Source of the DNA: Draconibacterium sp.
Lineage (GTDB): Bacteria > Bacteroidota > Bacteroidia > Bacteroidales > Prolixibacteraceae
NCBI GenBank assembly: GCA_015493625.1
Contig: WGCT01000247.1
Coordinates: 1-6,416, forward strand
Direction of reading: 5' to 3'
DNA length: 6,416 bases
Part shown: one piece after another, positions 1 to 5,483 of the stretch
Numbering within the stretch: the stretch's first letter is position 1
Layout of the letters: the number at the start of each line of letters is the position of its first letter
The notes under the pieces: generated by a model
Told to the model about the DNA's origin: nothing
Databases searched by the model: none
The model's input: the letters and a program-made list of their open reading frames with translations, nothing else
Position numbers and translations under genes: made by a program

Positions 1-57
1 CCGATATACATCAGGATTATGCTCGTTGTTTTTGCCCTTAACTTCATCGAAAAACAT
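1..57 (-). CDS. N-terminus of an unrecognised protein, cut by the window edge
   Basis: On the minus strand an ATG whose first base is at 57 opens a frame that stays open for 19 codons to the window edge, beginning MFFDEVKGKNNEHN. An in-frame TAA lies five codons upstream (complement of 70-72), so this ATG is the first possible start in the frame. A weak purine-rich AACAGG sits about 8 bases before it. A TAnnTTTG promoter-like element is placed suitably upstream (100-107, minus strand). The visible residues are charged and hydrophilic, with no signal peptide or membrane segment. I do not recognise the family and assign no function. It is transcribed away from the hydrogenase operon. The short visible length means it could also be a chance frame. 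Confidence 0.5.
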   Translation of the reverse strand, partial: MFFDEVKGKNNEHNPDVYR

Positions 58-99
58 TGTAGAAACCTGTTACAACACAGTTTTTCGCTTCGCTATGAA

Positions 100-107
100 C
101 AAAAATA
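100..107 (-). promoter_or_regulatory. Candidate Bacteroidota -7 element for the leftward gene
   Basis: The minus strand reads TATTTTTG here, an exact match to the Bacteroidota -7 consensus TAnnTTTG. Transcription would begin near 93, leaving a leader of about 36 bases before the minus-strand ATG at 57. No clean TTTG -33 element is visible about 19 bases upstream; the best is a TTTTC run near 125-129. The rest of 108-248 is AT-rich and I see no gene in it on either strand. Confidence 0.35.
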
Positions 108-248
108 ACTTCGCCTAATTTTCCGAAAACCTATCTGAATTGAGTATAGTTGAAAATATCGGTGCTGAAAGTTACAGATTAATACATCGAATATCAACCA
201 AATTTAAAATTTTTGAAACATATATGGTTTTTGGGAATAAATCATCTG

Positions 249-274
249 TTTGAAAAATACATTATTTACTTTTG
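249..274 (+). promoter_or_regulatory. Candidate promoter of the hydrogenase operon
   Basis: TACTTTTG at 267-274 matches the Bacteroidota -7 consensus TAnnTTTG exactly. A TTTG at 249-252 could serve as the -33 element, but the 14-base spacing is shorter than the usual 19 or so, so only the -7 element is strong. Transcription would start near 281 and leave a leader of about 57 bases before the ATG at 338. The last two bases of the -7 element lie inside the palindrome at 273-288. Confidence 0.5.
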
Positions 275-288
275 TGACTAAAGTCACA
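273..288. promoter_or_regulatory. Perfect palindromic operator TGTGACT-AA-AGTCACA (Rex-like or Crp/Fnr-like)
   Basis: The 16 bases form a perfect inverted repeat with half-sites TGTGACT and AGTCACA around AA. With one flanking base on each side it reads TTGTGA-N6-TCACAC, one mismatch from the Rex pattern TTGTGA-N6-TCACAA. It also fits the Crp pattern TGTGA-N6-TCACA exactly. It overlaps the end of the candidate -7 element and covers the predicted start point, which suggests repression. Rex senses the NADH/NAD+ ratio and controls hydrogenase and fermentation genes in other bacteria, so it is the more sensible candidate for this operon. The protein that binds cannot be decided from the site alone. 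Confidence 0.6.
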
Positions 289-337
289 CAGATAAAAAGT
301 GTGTGGTAAACAAATAACTATTAAACTAAGATTAAAA

Positions 338-730
338 ATGATCAAGATTAAGTCTTTCGACGAGTTGCAAAAAATAAAAGCCAAAGTAATTAACGATTCG
401 GGGGAAGCAAATAACCCGAACTCACTTATAAAAATAAAGGTTGGTATGGCAACTTGTGGTATTGCTTCGGGGGCAGGCGAAATAATGCAGGTTTTAGTTG
501 AGGAGTGCGAACGTCAGGCAATTGATGTAACCATTAAACAGACAGGCTGTTTGGGGTATTGTTATGCCGAGCCAATGGTTGAAGTTCAAATTCCCGGTGC
601 CGAGTCGGTGGTTTTTGGCTATGTCGACAAAAACAGAGCTCTTGAAATTATCGATAAATTTATTCTCCAACGTAAACAAATCGAGGGAGTTATCCCTGTC
701 TCATTTAAAACCATTAACGAACTAAATTAA
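338..730 (+). CDS. hndB: Thioredoxin-like [2Fe-2S] ferredoxin subunit of the bifurcating hydrogenase (HndB-like)
   Basis: Small electron-transfer subunit of the cytoplasmic NAD(P)-linked [FeFe] hydrogenase, 130 residues. The family has a thioredoxin-like fold that carries one [2Fe-2S] cluster. Visible features are the [12 protein letters not shown] loop (residues 35-46, Cys40) and the TGCLGYC loop (69-75, Cys71 and Cys75), followed by EPMVEV. A fourth cysteine, Cys57, lies in the helix between them; whether it is the fourth ligand is not clear. There is no signal peptide. The ATG at 338 is preferred over a GTG at 299: it gives the usual start of the family ([14 protein letters not shown]), and the GTG would add 13 residues and lie close to the predicted transcription start. 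First gene of the operon, 8 bases before hndC. HndC here has no N-terminal thioredoxin-like domain, so this separate subunit supplies that cluster. Confidence 0.88.
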   Translation: MIKIKSFDELQKIKAKVINDSGEANNPNSLIKIKVGMATCGIASGAGEIMQVLVEECERQAIDVTIKQTGCLGYCYAEPMVEVQIPGAESVVFGYVDKNRALEIIDKFILQRKQIEGVIPVSFKTINELN

Positions 731-738
731 CAACTGCT

Positions 739-2208
739 ATGACCGTTTTTAAAAAACAGGTGCGAATTGCCTTACGAAACTGCGGAGTTATCGACCCCGA
801 GCAAATTGAAGATGCAATAGCTTGCGATGCCTATTTTGCACTGGGAAAATGTTTAACAACGTATTCTCCCGATGAGGTAATTTCTGAAATAAAAACTTCG
901 GGACTGCGTGGTCGTGGTGGAGGTGGCTTTCCCACCGGATTGAAATGGGAGATAACAAAAAATGTTGAAAGCGACCAAAAATATGTGGTGTGCAATGCCG
1001 ATGAAGGCGATCCCGGAGCATTTATGGATCGCTCGATATTAGAGGGCGACCCGCATTCGGTACTCGAAGCAATGGCAATTTGCGGATATTGTATTGGAGC
1101 CAACACCGGGTTAATTTATATTCGAGCCGAATATCCGCTGGCAATTCAACGATTAAAAATTGCCATAAAACAGGCCGAAGAATATGGGCTGCTTGGCGAC
1201 AATATTTTAGGAAGTGGCTTTGATTTTAAAATTGAAATGCGTTACGGTGCCGGTGCTTTTGTTTGTGGCGAAGAGACGGCACTCATTCATTCTATGGAGG
1301 GGTTGCGGGGCGAACCCACAGTAAAACCTCCGTTCCCGTCGGTTTCGGGATATTTGGGAAAACCAACCAATGTAAATAATGTGGAAACCTTTGCAAATAT
1401 TCCGGTTATTATTAATAAAGGTGCAAAATGGTTTAGTCGTATTGGTACCGAAAAATCGAAAGGAACAAAGGTTTTTGCTCTGGCCGGAAAAATAAATAAT
1501 GTGGGTTTAATTGAAGTGCCTATGGGAACCACTTTGCGCGAAGTAGTGTACGAAATTGGCGGAGGAATTGTGAATGGGAAGAAGTTTAAATCGGTGCAAA
1601 CGGGCGGCCCGTCGGGAGGATGTTTGACTAAAGATTTTTTAGATACACCAATTGATTACGACAATCTTGTGGCAGCCGGTTCAATGATGGGGTCGGGTGG
1701 AATGATTGTAATGGACGAAGACGATTGTATGGTTTCCATTGCAAAGTTTTATCTCGAGTTTACCCTCGAAGAGTCGTGTGGGAAATGTAACCCGTGCCGG
1801 ATTGGGAACAAGCGACTTCACGAAATTTTAACAAAAATTACCGAAGGAAACGGTACGGTTGAAGATATTGAGCGGCTAAAAGTATTAAGCGATGTAATAA
1901 AAGATACTTCGCTTTGCGGGCTGGGACAGTCGTCGCCAAACCCGGTTCTTTCTACTATTGCAAATTTCGAAGACGAATATATGGCTCATGTGAAAGAGGA
2001 AAAATGTCCGGCAGGACAGTGTAAATCGCTACTTCGGTACGATATTGTTGAAGACCTTTGTACCGGTTGTACGCTCTGTTTCAGAAATTGCCCGGTAGGG
2101 GCAATTACCGGCGAACGGCGGTTGCCGCATTTTATCGACCAGTCGCTCTGTATTAAGTGTGGTGTCTGTTTCGAGAAATGTAAATTCGATGCAATTACTT
2201 TAACCTAA
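739..2208 (+). CDS. hndC: NuoF-like flavin subunit of the bifurcating [FeFe] hydrogenase (HndC)
   Basis: Diaphorase subunit of 489 residues that binds FMN and NAD(P)H and passes electrons to the hydrogenase and to ferredoxin. After a short N-terminal helix region come the glycine-rich FMN/NAD loop [16 protein letters not shown] (55-70), [14 protein letters not shown] (85-98) and [15 protein letters not shown] (169-183). The [4Fe-4S] site equivalent to N3 of complex I uses ESCGKCNPC with Cys347, Cys350 and Cys353, plus Cys393. A CPAGQC segment (423-428) follows, with His417 nearby; related structures have a zinc-bound hinge here. The C-terminus has two [4Fe-4S] ferredoxin motifs: Cys441/444/447/451 and Cys471/474/477/481. 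This C-terminal ferredoxin domain and the hydrogenase gene next door separate it from NuoF of respiratory complex I. No Shine-Dalgarno sequence is evident. Whether it uses NAD or NADP cannot be read from the sequence. Confidence 0.93.
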   Translation: MTVFKKQVRIALRNCGVIDPEQIEDAIACDAYFALGKCLTTYSPDEVISEIKTSGLRGRGGGGFPTGLKWEITKNVESDQKYVVCNADEGDPGAFMDRSILEGDPHSVLEAMAICGYCIGANTGLIYIRAEYPLAIQRLKIAIKQAEEYGLLGDNILGSGFDFKIEMRYGAGAFVCGEETALIHSMEGLRGEPTVKPPFPSVSGYLGKPTNVNNVETFANIPVIINKGAKWFSRIGTEKSKGTKVFALAGKINNVGLIEVPMGTTLREVVYEIGGGIVNGKKFKSVQTGGPSGGCLTKDFLDTPIDYDNLVAAGSMMGSGGMIVMDEDDCMVSIAKFYLEFTLEESCGKCNPCRIGNKRLHEILTKITEGNGTVEDIERLKVLSDVIKDTSLCGLGQSSPNPVLSTIANFEDEYMAHVKEEKCPAGQCKSLLRYDIVEDLCTGCTLCFRNCPVGAITGERRLPHFIDQSLCIKCGVCFEKCKFDAITLT

Positions 2209-2226
2209 CCCGAAAAGATTATAATT

Positions 2227-3993
2227 ATGGATACAATAAATCTTACCATCGACAATAAAACAATAGTGGTTAACAAAGGAACTTCTATTTTGGAAGCGGC
2301 AGCCGAAGTTGGAATTGAAATACCAACATTGTGCCATATGAAACTTCACGATTTAAATATTGAAAACAAACCGGGAGGGTGTCGTATTTGCGTTGTAGAA
2401 GTTGAGGGGCGGCGTAATTTAGCACCCGCTTGTTGCACCGATGCTCACGACGGAATGGAAATAAGCACCCACTCGCTGAGGGTGGTAAATGCACGGCGTA
2501 CGGTAATGGAGTTAATTCTTTCCGACCACCCTTTTGAGTGTTTAATTTGTGCCAAATCGGGAAATTGCGATTTACAGGATATGGCGCACCAATTGGGAAT
2601 TCGTGAAGTTCATTATAAAGGCGAACAGTCGCACTACCGTGCAGATACATCGCCGGCCATTATTCGCGAAATTGATAAATGTATTATGTGCCGACGATGC
2701 GAAACCATGTGTAACGATGTGCAAACTGTTGGTGTTCTATCGGCTATAAACAGGGGGTTTAATTCGGTGGTTTCACCTGCTTTCGAGATGAACCTCGACC
2801 ATTCGGAATGTACCTACTGCGGGCAGTGCGTGGCTGTTTGTCCAACGGGTGCATTAACCGAGGTCGATGAAACGGGAAAGGTAATTCGAGCTTTGGCCGA
2901 CTCCACAAAAACAGTTGTTGTGCAAACGGCACCGGCAGTTCGTGCTGCTTTGGGCGAAGAATTTGGCCTCGAACCCGGAACTTTGGTTACCGGAAAATTG
3001 GTGGCTGCCCTTCGGCGTTTAGGATTTAATTATGTTTTTGATACCGATTTTGCTGCCGACCTTACAATTATGGAGGAGGGGACAGAATTACTAAACCGAT
3101 TGAACCGGTTTTTGTCGGGCGATAAAGATGTGAAACTGCCCATATTAACATCGTGCTGTCCGGCGTGGGTGAAATTTTTCGAACATCAGTTTCCCGATAT
3201 GAAAGACATTCCATCGACAGCACGTTCGCCAATGCAGATGTTTGGAGCCATTGCAAAAACTTATTTTGCCGAAAAATTAGCCGTAAAACGCGAAGATTTG
3301 GTGGTGGTTTCGATTATGCCTTGTGTGGCTAAAAAATACGAGCGGGGACGCGACGAGTTTAAAGTGAACGGCAATCCCGATGTTGACCATGTAATTACAA
3401 CACGCGAATTGGCTGCACTGATAAAATTATCGAACATCGATTTTAATGCTTTACCCAACGAAGAGTTCGATAACCCGTTGGGAGAATCGTCGGGGGCCGG
3501 AGTAATTTTTGGGACAACCGGTGGTGTTATCGAAGCAGCTGTTCGCACTGCTTACGAAATTCAAACTAAAAAAGAGTTACCCCGTTTAGACTTCGACGAG
3601 CTACGTGGAATGGAGGGAATTCGCGAAGCCACAATCGATTTCGACGGTCTACCCATAAAAATTGGAATAGCTCACGGACTGGGAAATGCACGCAAATTAT
3701 TGGAAGATATTCAGGCAGGGAAAAGCGAGTTTCACGCTATTGAAATTATGAGTTGCCCGGGAGGTTGCATTGGTGGCGGTGGCCAGCCGTATCATCACGG
3801 CGATGCATCGATATTAAAAAAGCGCCAAATGGCAATTTATCGCGAAGACAGTAACAAGGCAATTCGTAAATCGCACGAAAATCCGTATATCATAAATCTT
3901 TATAAAGAGTTTTTGGGAGAACCAATGAGCGAAAAAGCTCACCACTTATTGCATACCCAATATTTCGACAGAACTGAAAAAGTAAAAATTTAA
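2227..3993 (+). CDS. hndD: [FeFe] hydrogenase catalytic subunit, group A3-like (HndD)
   Basis: Catalytic subunit of 588 residues that reduces protons to H2, or the reverse, at the H-cluster. The N-terminus holds a [2Fe-2S] domain (Cys36, Cys52, Cys55, Cys69 or Cys70), a His-Cys3 [4Fe-4S] site (His101, Cys105, Cys108, Cys114) and two [4Fe-4S] motifs (Cys152/155/158/162 and Cys195/198/201/205). The H-cluster motifs are TSCCPAW (308-314), MPCVAKKYE (364-372) and EIMSCPGGCIGGGGQP (506-521). Ligands are Cys311, Cys366, Cys510 and Cys514. By alignment with clostridial CpI the proton relay Cys310, Glu284, Glu287 and Ser330 is intact. Residues from about 525 form the small-subunit-like tail. There is no signal peptide, so it is cytoplasmic. 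It lacks the additional C-terminal [2Fe-2S] domain of Thermotoga HydA and matches Hnd-type length. It starts 18 bases after hndC. The maturases HydEFG must lie elsewhere. Confidence 0.95.
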   Translation: MDTINLTIDNKTIVVNKGTSILEAAAEVGIEIPTLCHMKLHDLNIENKPGGCRICVVEVEGRRNLAPACCTDAHDGMEISTHSLRVVNARRTVMELILSDHPFECLICAKSGNCDLQDMAHQLGIREVHYKGEQSHYRADTSPAIIREIDKCIMCRRCETMCNDVQTVGVLSAINRGFNSVVSPAFEMNLDHSECTYCGQCVAVCPTGALTEVDETGKVIRALADSTKTVVVQTAPAVRAALGEEFGLEPGTLVTGKLVAALRRLGFNYVFDTDFAADLTIMEEGTELLNRLNRFLSGDKDVKLPILTSCCPAWVKFFEHQFPDMKDIPSTARSPMQMFGAIAKTYFAEKLAVKREDLVVVSIMPCVAKKYERGRDEFKVNGNPDVDHVITTRELAALIKLSNIDFNALPNEEFDNPLGESSGAGVIFGTTGGVIEAAVRTAYEIQTKKELPRLDFDELRGMEGIREATIDFDGLPIKIGIAHGLGNARKLLEDIQAGKSEFHAIEIMSCPGGCIGGGGQPYHHGDASILKKRQMAIYREDSNKAIRKSHENPYIINLYKEFLGEPMSEKAHHLLHTQYFDRTEKVKI

Positions 3994-3997
3994 GATT

Positions 3998-4507
3998 ATG
4001 CCAGAGATAAAATTATCGGAAAATACGATTCAACTCATAAAGAATATTTGTGCTGAGTTTGAAAATAAAGAGAACGAGCTGATAAATGTGTTGCATCGGG
4101 TGCAGGGCAAATTGGGATATTTACCTGCCGAAGTTCAGGAGGTAATTGCAAAAGAACTGAATATTGGTGTGGCAAGAGTTTACGGTGTAGTTACTTTTTA
4201 CAGCTTTTTTACAATGATTCCACAGGGCGAATCCCCCATCTCAATTTGTATGGGAACAGCTTGTTATGTACGTGGTGCCGAGCAGGTACTTGCCGAATTT
4301 AAACGCCAGCTAAATGTCGATGTTGGCGAATCGACCAACGATGGTAAATTTTCTATTAACTGTCTGCGTTGCGTTGGTGCTTGTGGTTTGGCACCGGTAG
4401 TAACAGTTGGAGGTAAAGTGTTTGGACGCGTGGCTCCATCGCAAGTAAAAGAGATTATTGCAGAGTATACTCAATCAAATTCAGCCGATGAGGCAAAGTC
4501 GGCATAA
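3998..4507 (+). CDS. hndA: NuoE-like [2Fe-2S] subunit of the bifurcating hydrogenase (HndA)
   Basis: A 169-residue partner of the flavin subunit carrying one [2Fe-2S] cluster in a C-terminal thioredoxin-like domain. The N-terminal helical part has the family segment VQGKLGYLPAEVQEVIAKEL (35-54) and then VYGVVTFYSFF (61-71). Cluster ligands are Cys84 and Cys89 (CMGTAC), and Cys125 and Cys129 (CVGACG). Cys122 is an additional cysteine next to the second pair. LAPVVTVGGKVFG follows, as is usual in NuoE and HndA proteins. The C-terminal tail (about 158-169) is Ser/Ala-rich and looks disordered. The gene begins 4 bases after the hndD stop, so translation may be coupled. It is last in the operon, whereas in the Desulfovibrio hndABCD operon this gene is first. 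Confidence 0.93.
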   Translation: MPEIKLSENTIQLIKNICAEFENKENELINVLHRVQGKLGYLPAEVQEVIAKELNIGVARVYGVVTFYSFFTMIPQGESPISICMGTACYVRGAEQVLAEFKRQLNVDVGESTNDGKFSINCLRCVGACGLAPVVTVGGKVFGRVAPSQVKEIIAEYTQSNSADEAKSA

Positions 4508-4657
4508 ATGGTCTTGTAGAAGTTGTCGGCGCTGTAATTGATGAGTTGGTTCAGTGTTTTCTATAACTCTTTTACACTTATTAAAAACTTTAAATGTACT
4601 TAACTTATTTGGTTTGAGTATACTAGTAGTGTTGGTTCGAGATTAAGGACTCAAAGA

Positions 4658-4665
4658 TATTTTTG
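4658..4665 (+). promoter_or_regulatory. Weak candidate -7 element (TATTTTTG)
   Basis: An exact TAnnTTTG match. It lies about 375 bases before the next gene and lacks a clean TTTG at the -33 position. A second match on the opposite strand (complement of 4652-4659) overlaps it, as can happen by chance in AT-rich DNA. If real, it would give the thioredoxin operon a long leader or drive a small RNA. Confidence 0.18.
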
Positions 4666-4736
4666 ATGAAATGATATACTGTGATATGTGAAATTACTCA
4701 GAAATAGTGATATTTTGTATGTAACTCATTATATGT

Positions 4737-4761
4737 ATTTTATAAAATCAAAATATTTTGA
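4737..4761. repeat. Two adjoining AT-rich palindromes
   Basis: ATTTTATAAAAT (4737-4748) is a perfect 12-base palindrome. TCAAAATATTTTGA (4748-4761) is a perfect 14-base palindrome sharing one base with it. Both are nearly pure A/T, so chance is a real possibility. They could be protein-binding sites, but I recognise no regulator for them. Confidence 0.3.
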
Positions 4762-4820
4762 GTCTGGTCATTTTATGGCCTAATATTTTCATGTTGGGTT
4801 AACATTTAAAGCACAATTAT

Positions 4821-4835
4821 TCTATTCTGTATAGA
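4821..4835. repeat. Inverted-repeat element, copy 1
   Basis: TCTAT-TCTGT-ATAGA is an inverted repeat with 5-base arms. It shares CTATTCTGT, followed by ATAGA, with the element at 5010-5028. It lies about 207 bases before the thioredoxin gene. It may be a regulator binding site; the short arms make this uncertain. Confidence 0.3.
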
Positions 4836-5009
4836 CAACTCTGTTTAATTGATTAGCACATATTAGAATTTGAGTTAATTTAGTAAACTGTTCTATTGGG
4901 GGCTACGTAAAATGTAATCCCTTATTAATTATATAGCATAAATAATCTTCTTTAGCGGCATATTAAAAGGTATCCAAATAATTTGCCTTTAATTGAAACA
5001 AATCTTCAA

Positions 5010-5028
5010 CTATTCTGTTTATAGAATA
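5010..5028. repeat. Inverted-repeat element, copy 2, just before the thioredoxin gene
   Basis: After C5010, TATTCT (5011-5016) and AGAATA (5023-5028) are 6-base inverted arms around GTTTAT. The element repeats CTATTCTGT and ATAGA of copy 1 with two bases inserted between them. It ends 13 bases before the ATG at 5042, so it could be an operator or a small hairpin in the leader. No TAnnTTTG element is obvious nearby. Confidence 0.35.
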
Positions 5029-5041
5029 TATACAAAGAGAT

Positions 5042-5473
5042 ATGCGATTATTTATTATCACCTTACTGGTGTCAATTTCAACCCTAACAATTAATGCACA
5101 GGAGTGGCAAACCGATATTGAGAAAGCGAAGGAACTAGCCTCCGCAAAAGATTGTAATATTGTATTGGTATTTCAGGGAACCGACTGGTGTGCTCCATGC
5201 ATTAAGTTGGAGAATGAGATTTGGAAATCTGACGAGTTTAAAGAGTATGCAAAAGAGCATTTCGTACTGCTCAAAGCAGAGTTTCCCAGAAAGAGAAAGA
5301 ATAAGCTTTCGAAAGAGCAACAGGCAAAAAATAATTCGCTTGCCGAAAAATATAATACACAGGGCTATTTCCCCTTTGTTGTGGTACTAGATAGAGAGGG
5401 GAATGTTTTAGGAACAACCGGATATAAAAAAGTTACTCCTAAAGAGTACATTAATATTCTTACATCTTTTTAA
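5042..5473 (+). CDS. Secreted thioredoxin-like protein
   Basis: A 143-residue exported protein of the thioredoxin superfamily. Residues 1-19 form a signal peptide: Arg2, a hydrophobic stretch LFIITLLVSI, and INA before a likely signal peptidase I cut at Ala19-Gln20. There is no lipobox. The active site is DWCAPC with Cys50 and Cys53, preceded by the strand IVLVFQG. The cis-proline is Pro111 in GYFPFVVVLD. A lysine-rich insert (about 82-98) lies between the active site and the cis-Pro half. The intact CxxC suggests a disulfide reductase or oxidase role in the periplasm; its substrate is unknown. It starts the second operon, 10 bases before apbE. Proteins of this type next to ApbE are familiar to me from Bacteroidota genomes. 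Arginine codons are mainly AGA, unlike the hydrogenase operon. AAAGAGAT before the ATG is a weak ribosome binding site. Confidence 0.85.
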   Translation: MRLFIITLLVSISTLTINAQEWQTDIEKAKELASAKDCNIVLVFQGTDWCAPCIKLENEIWKSDEFKEYAKEHFVLLKAEFPRKRKNKLSKEQQAKNNSLAEKYNTQGYFPFVVVLDREGNVLGTTGYKKVTPKEYINILTSF

Positions 5474-5483
5474 TCCTGATTAA

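Larger units (their letters stand above)
4508..5041. other. 534-base AT-rich intergenic region without a convincing gene
   Basis: No frame on either strand gives a credible protein. The best plus-strand ATG frame found (4541-4603) has only 20 codons. I see no tRNA, rRNA, CRISPR array or transposase remnant, and no clear GC-rich hairpin with a T-run that would end the hydrogenase operon. It contains an exact TAnnTTTG element (TATTTTTG, 4658-4665), two neighbouring AT-rich palindromes (4737-4761), and two related inverted-repeat elements (4821-4835 and 5010-5028). Any promoter for the downstream operon should lie here. An unrecognised small RNA cannot be excluded. Confidence 0.6.

Noticed and set aside
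299..337. GTG start at 299 extending the HndB-like protein by 13 residues
   Set aside because: The added residues do not resemble the family, the start would lie only about 18 bases after the predicted transcription start, and the ATG at 338 gives the usual N-terminus.
2285..2650. 121-residue minus-strand frame
   Set aside because: It lies wholly inside hndD, opposite conserved cluster motifs, and shows no domain. The other antisense frames in 494-3548 and 5135-6133 are rejected for the same reason.
2549..2749. 66-residue plus-strand frame inside hndD
   Set aside because: It is an out-of-frame shadow of the well supported hydrogenase frame.
739..4507. NuoE, NuoF and NuoG-like genes of respiratory complex I
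   Set aside because: The NuoG-like protein contains all three H-cluster motifs, the NuoF-like protein has a C-terminal two-cluster ferredoxin domain, and no membrane subunits are present.
4541..4603. 20-codon ATG frame after hndA
   Set aside because: It has no ribosome binding site, no recognisable composition and a length expected by chance.
4630..4650. GGTTCGA resembling a tRNA T-loop
   Set aside because: The flanking bases do not form a T-stem, and no acceptor or anticodon arm can be found around it.
4676..4694. TGTGATATGTGAAA as a second Rex or Crp site
   Set aside because: The two TGTGA copies are direct, not inverted, and there is no TCACA half-site.
5160..5390. 76-residue plus-strand frame inside the thioredoxin gene
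   Set aside because: It is a shadow in another frame of a gene with a clear signal peptide and CxxC motif.
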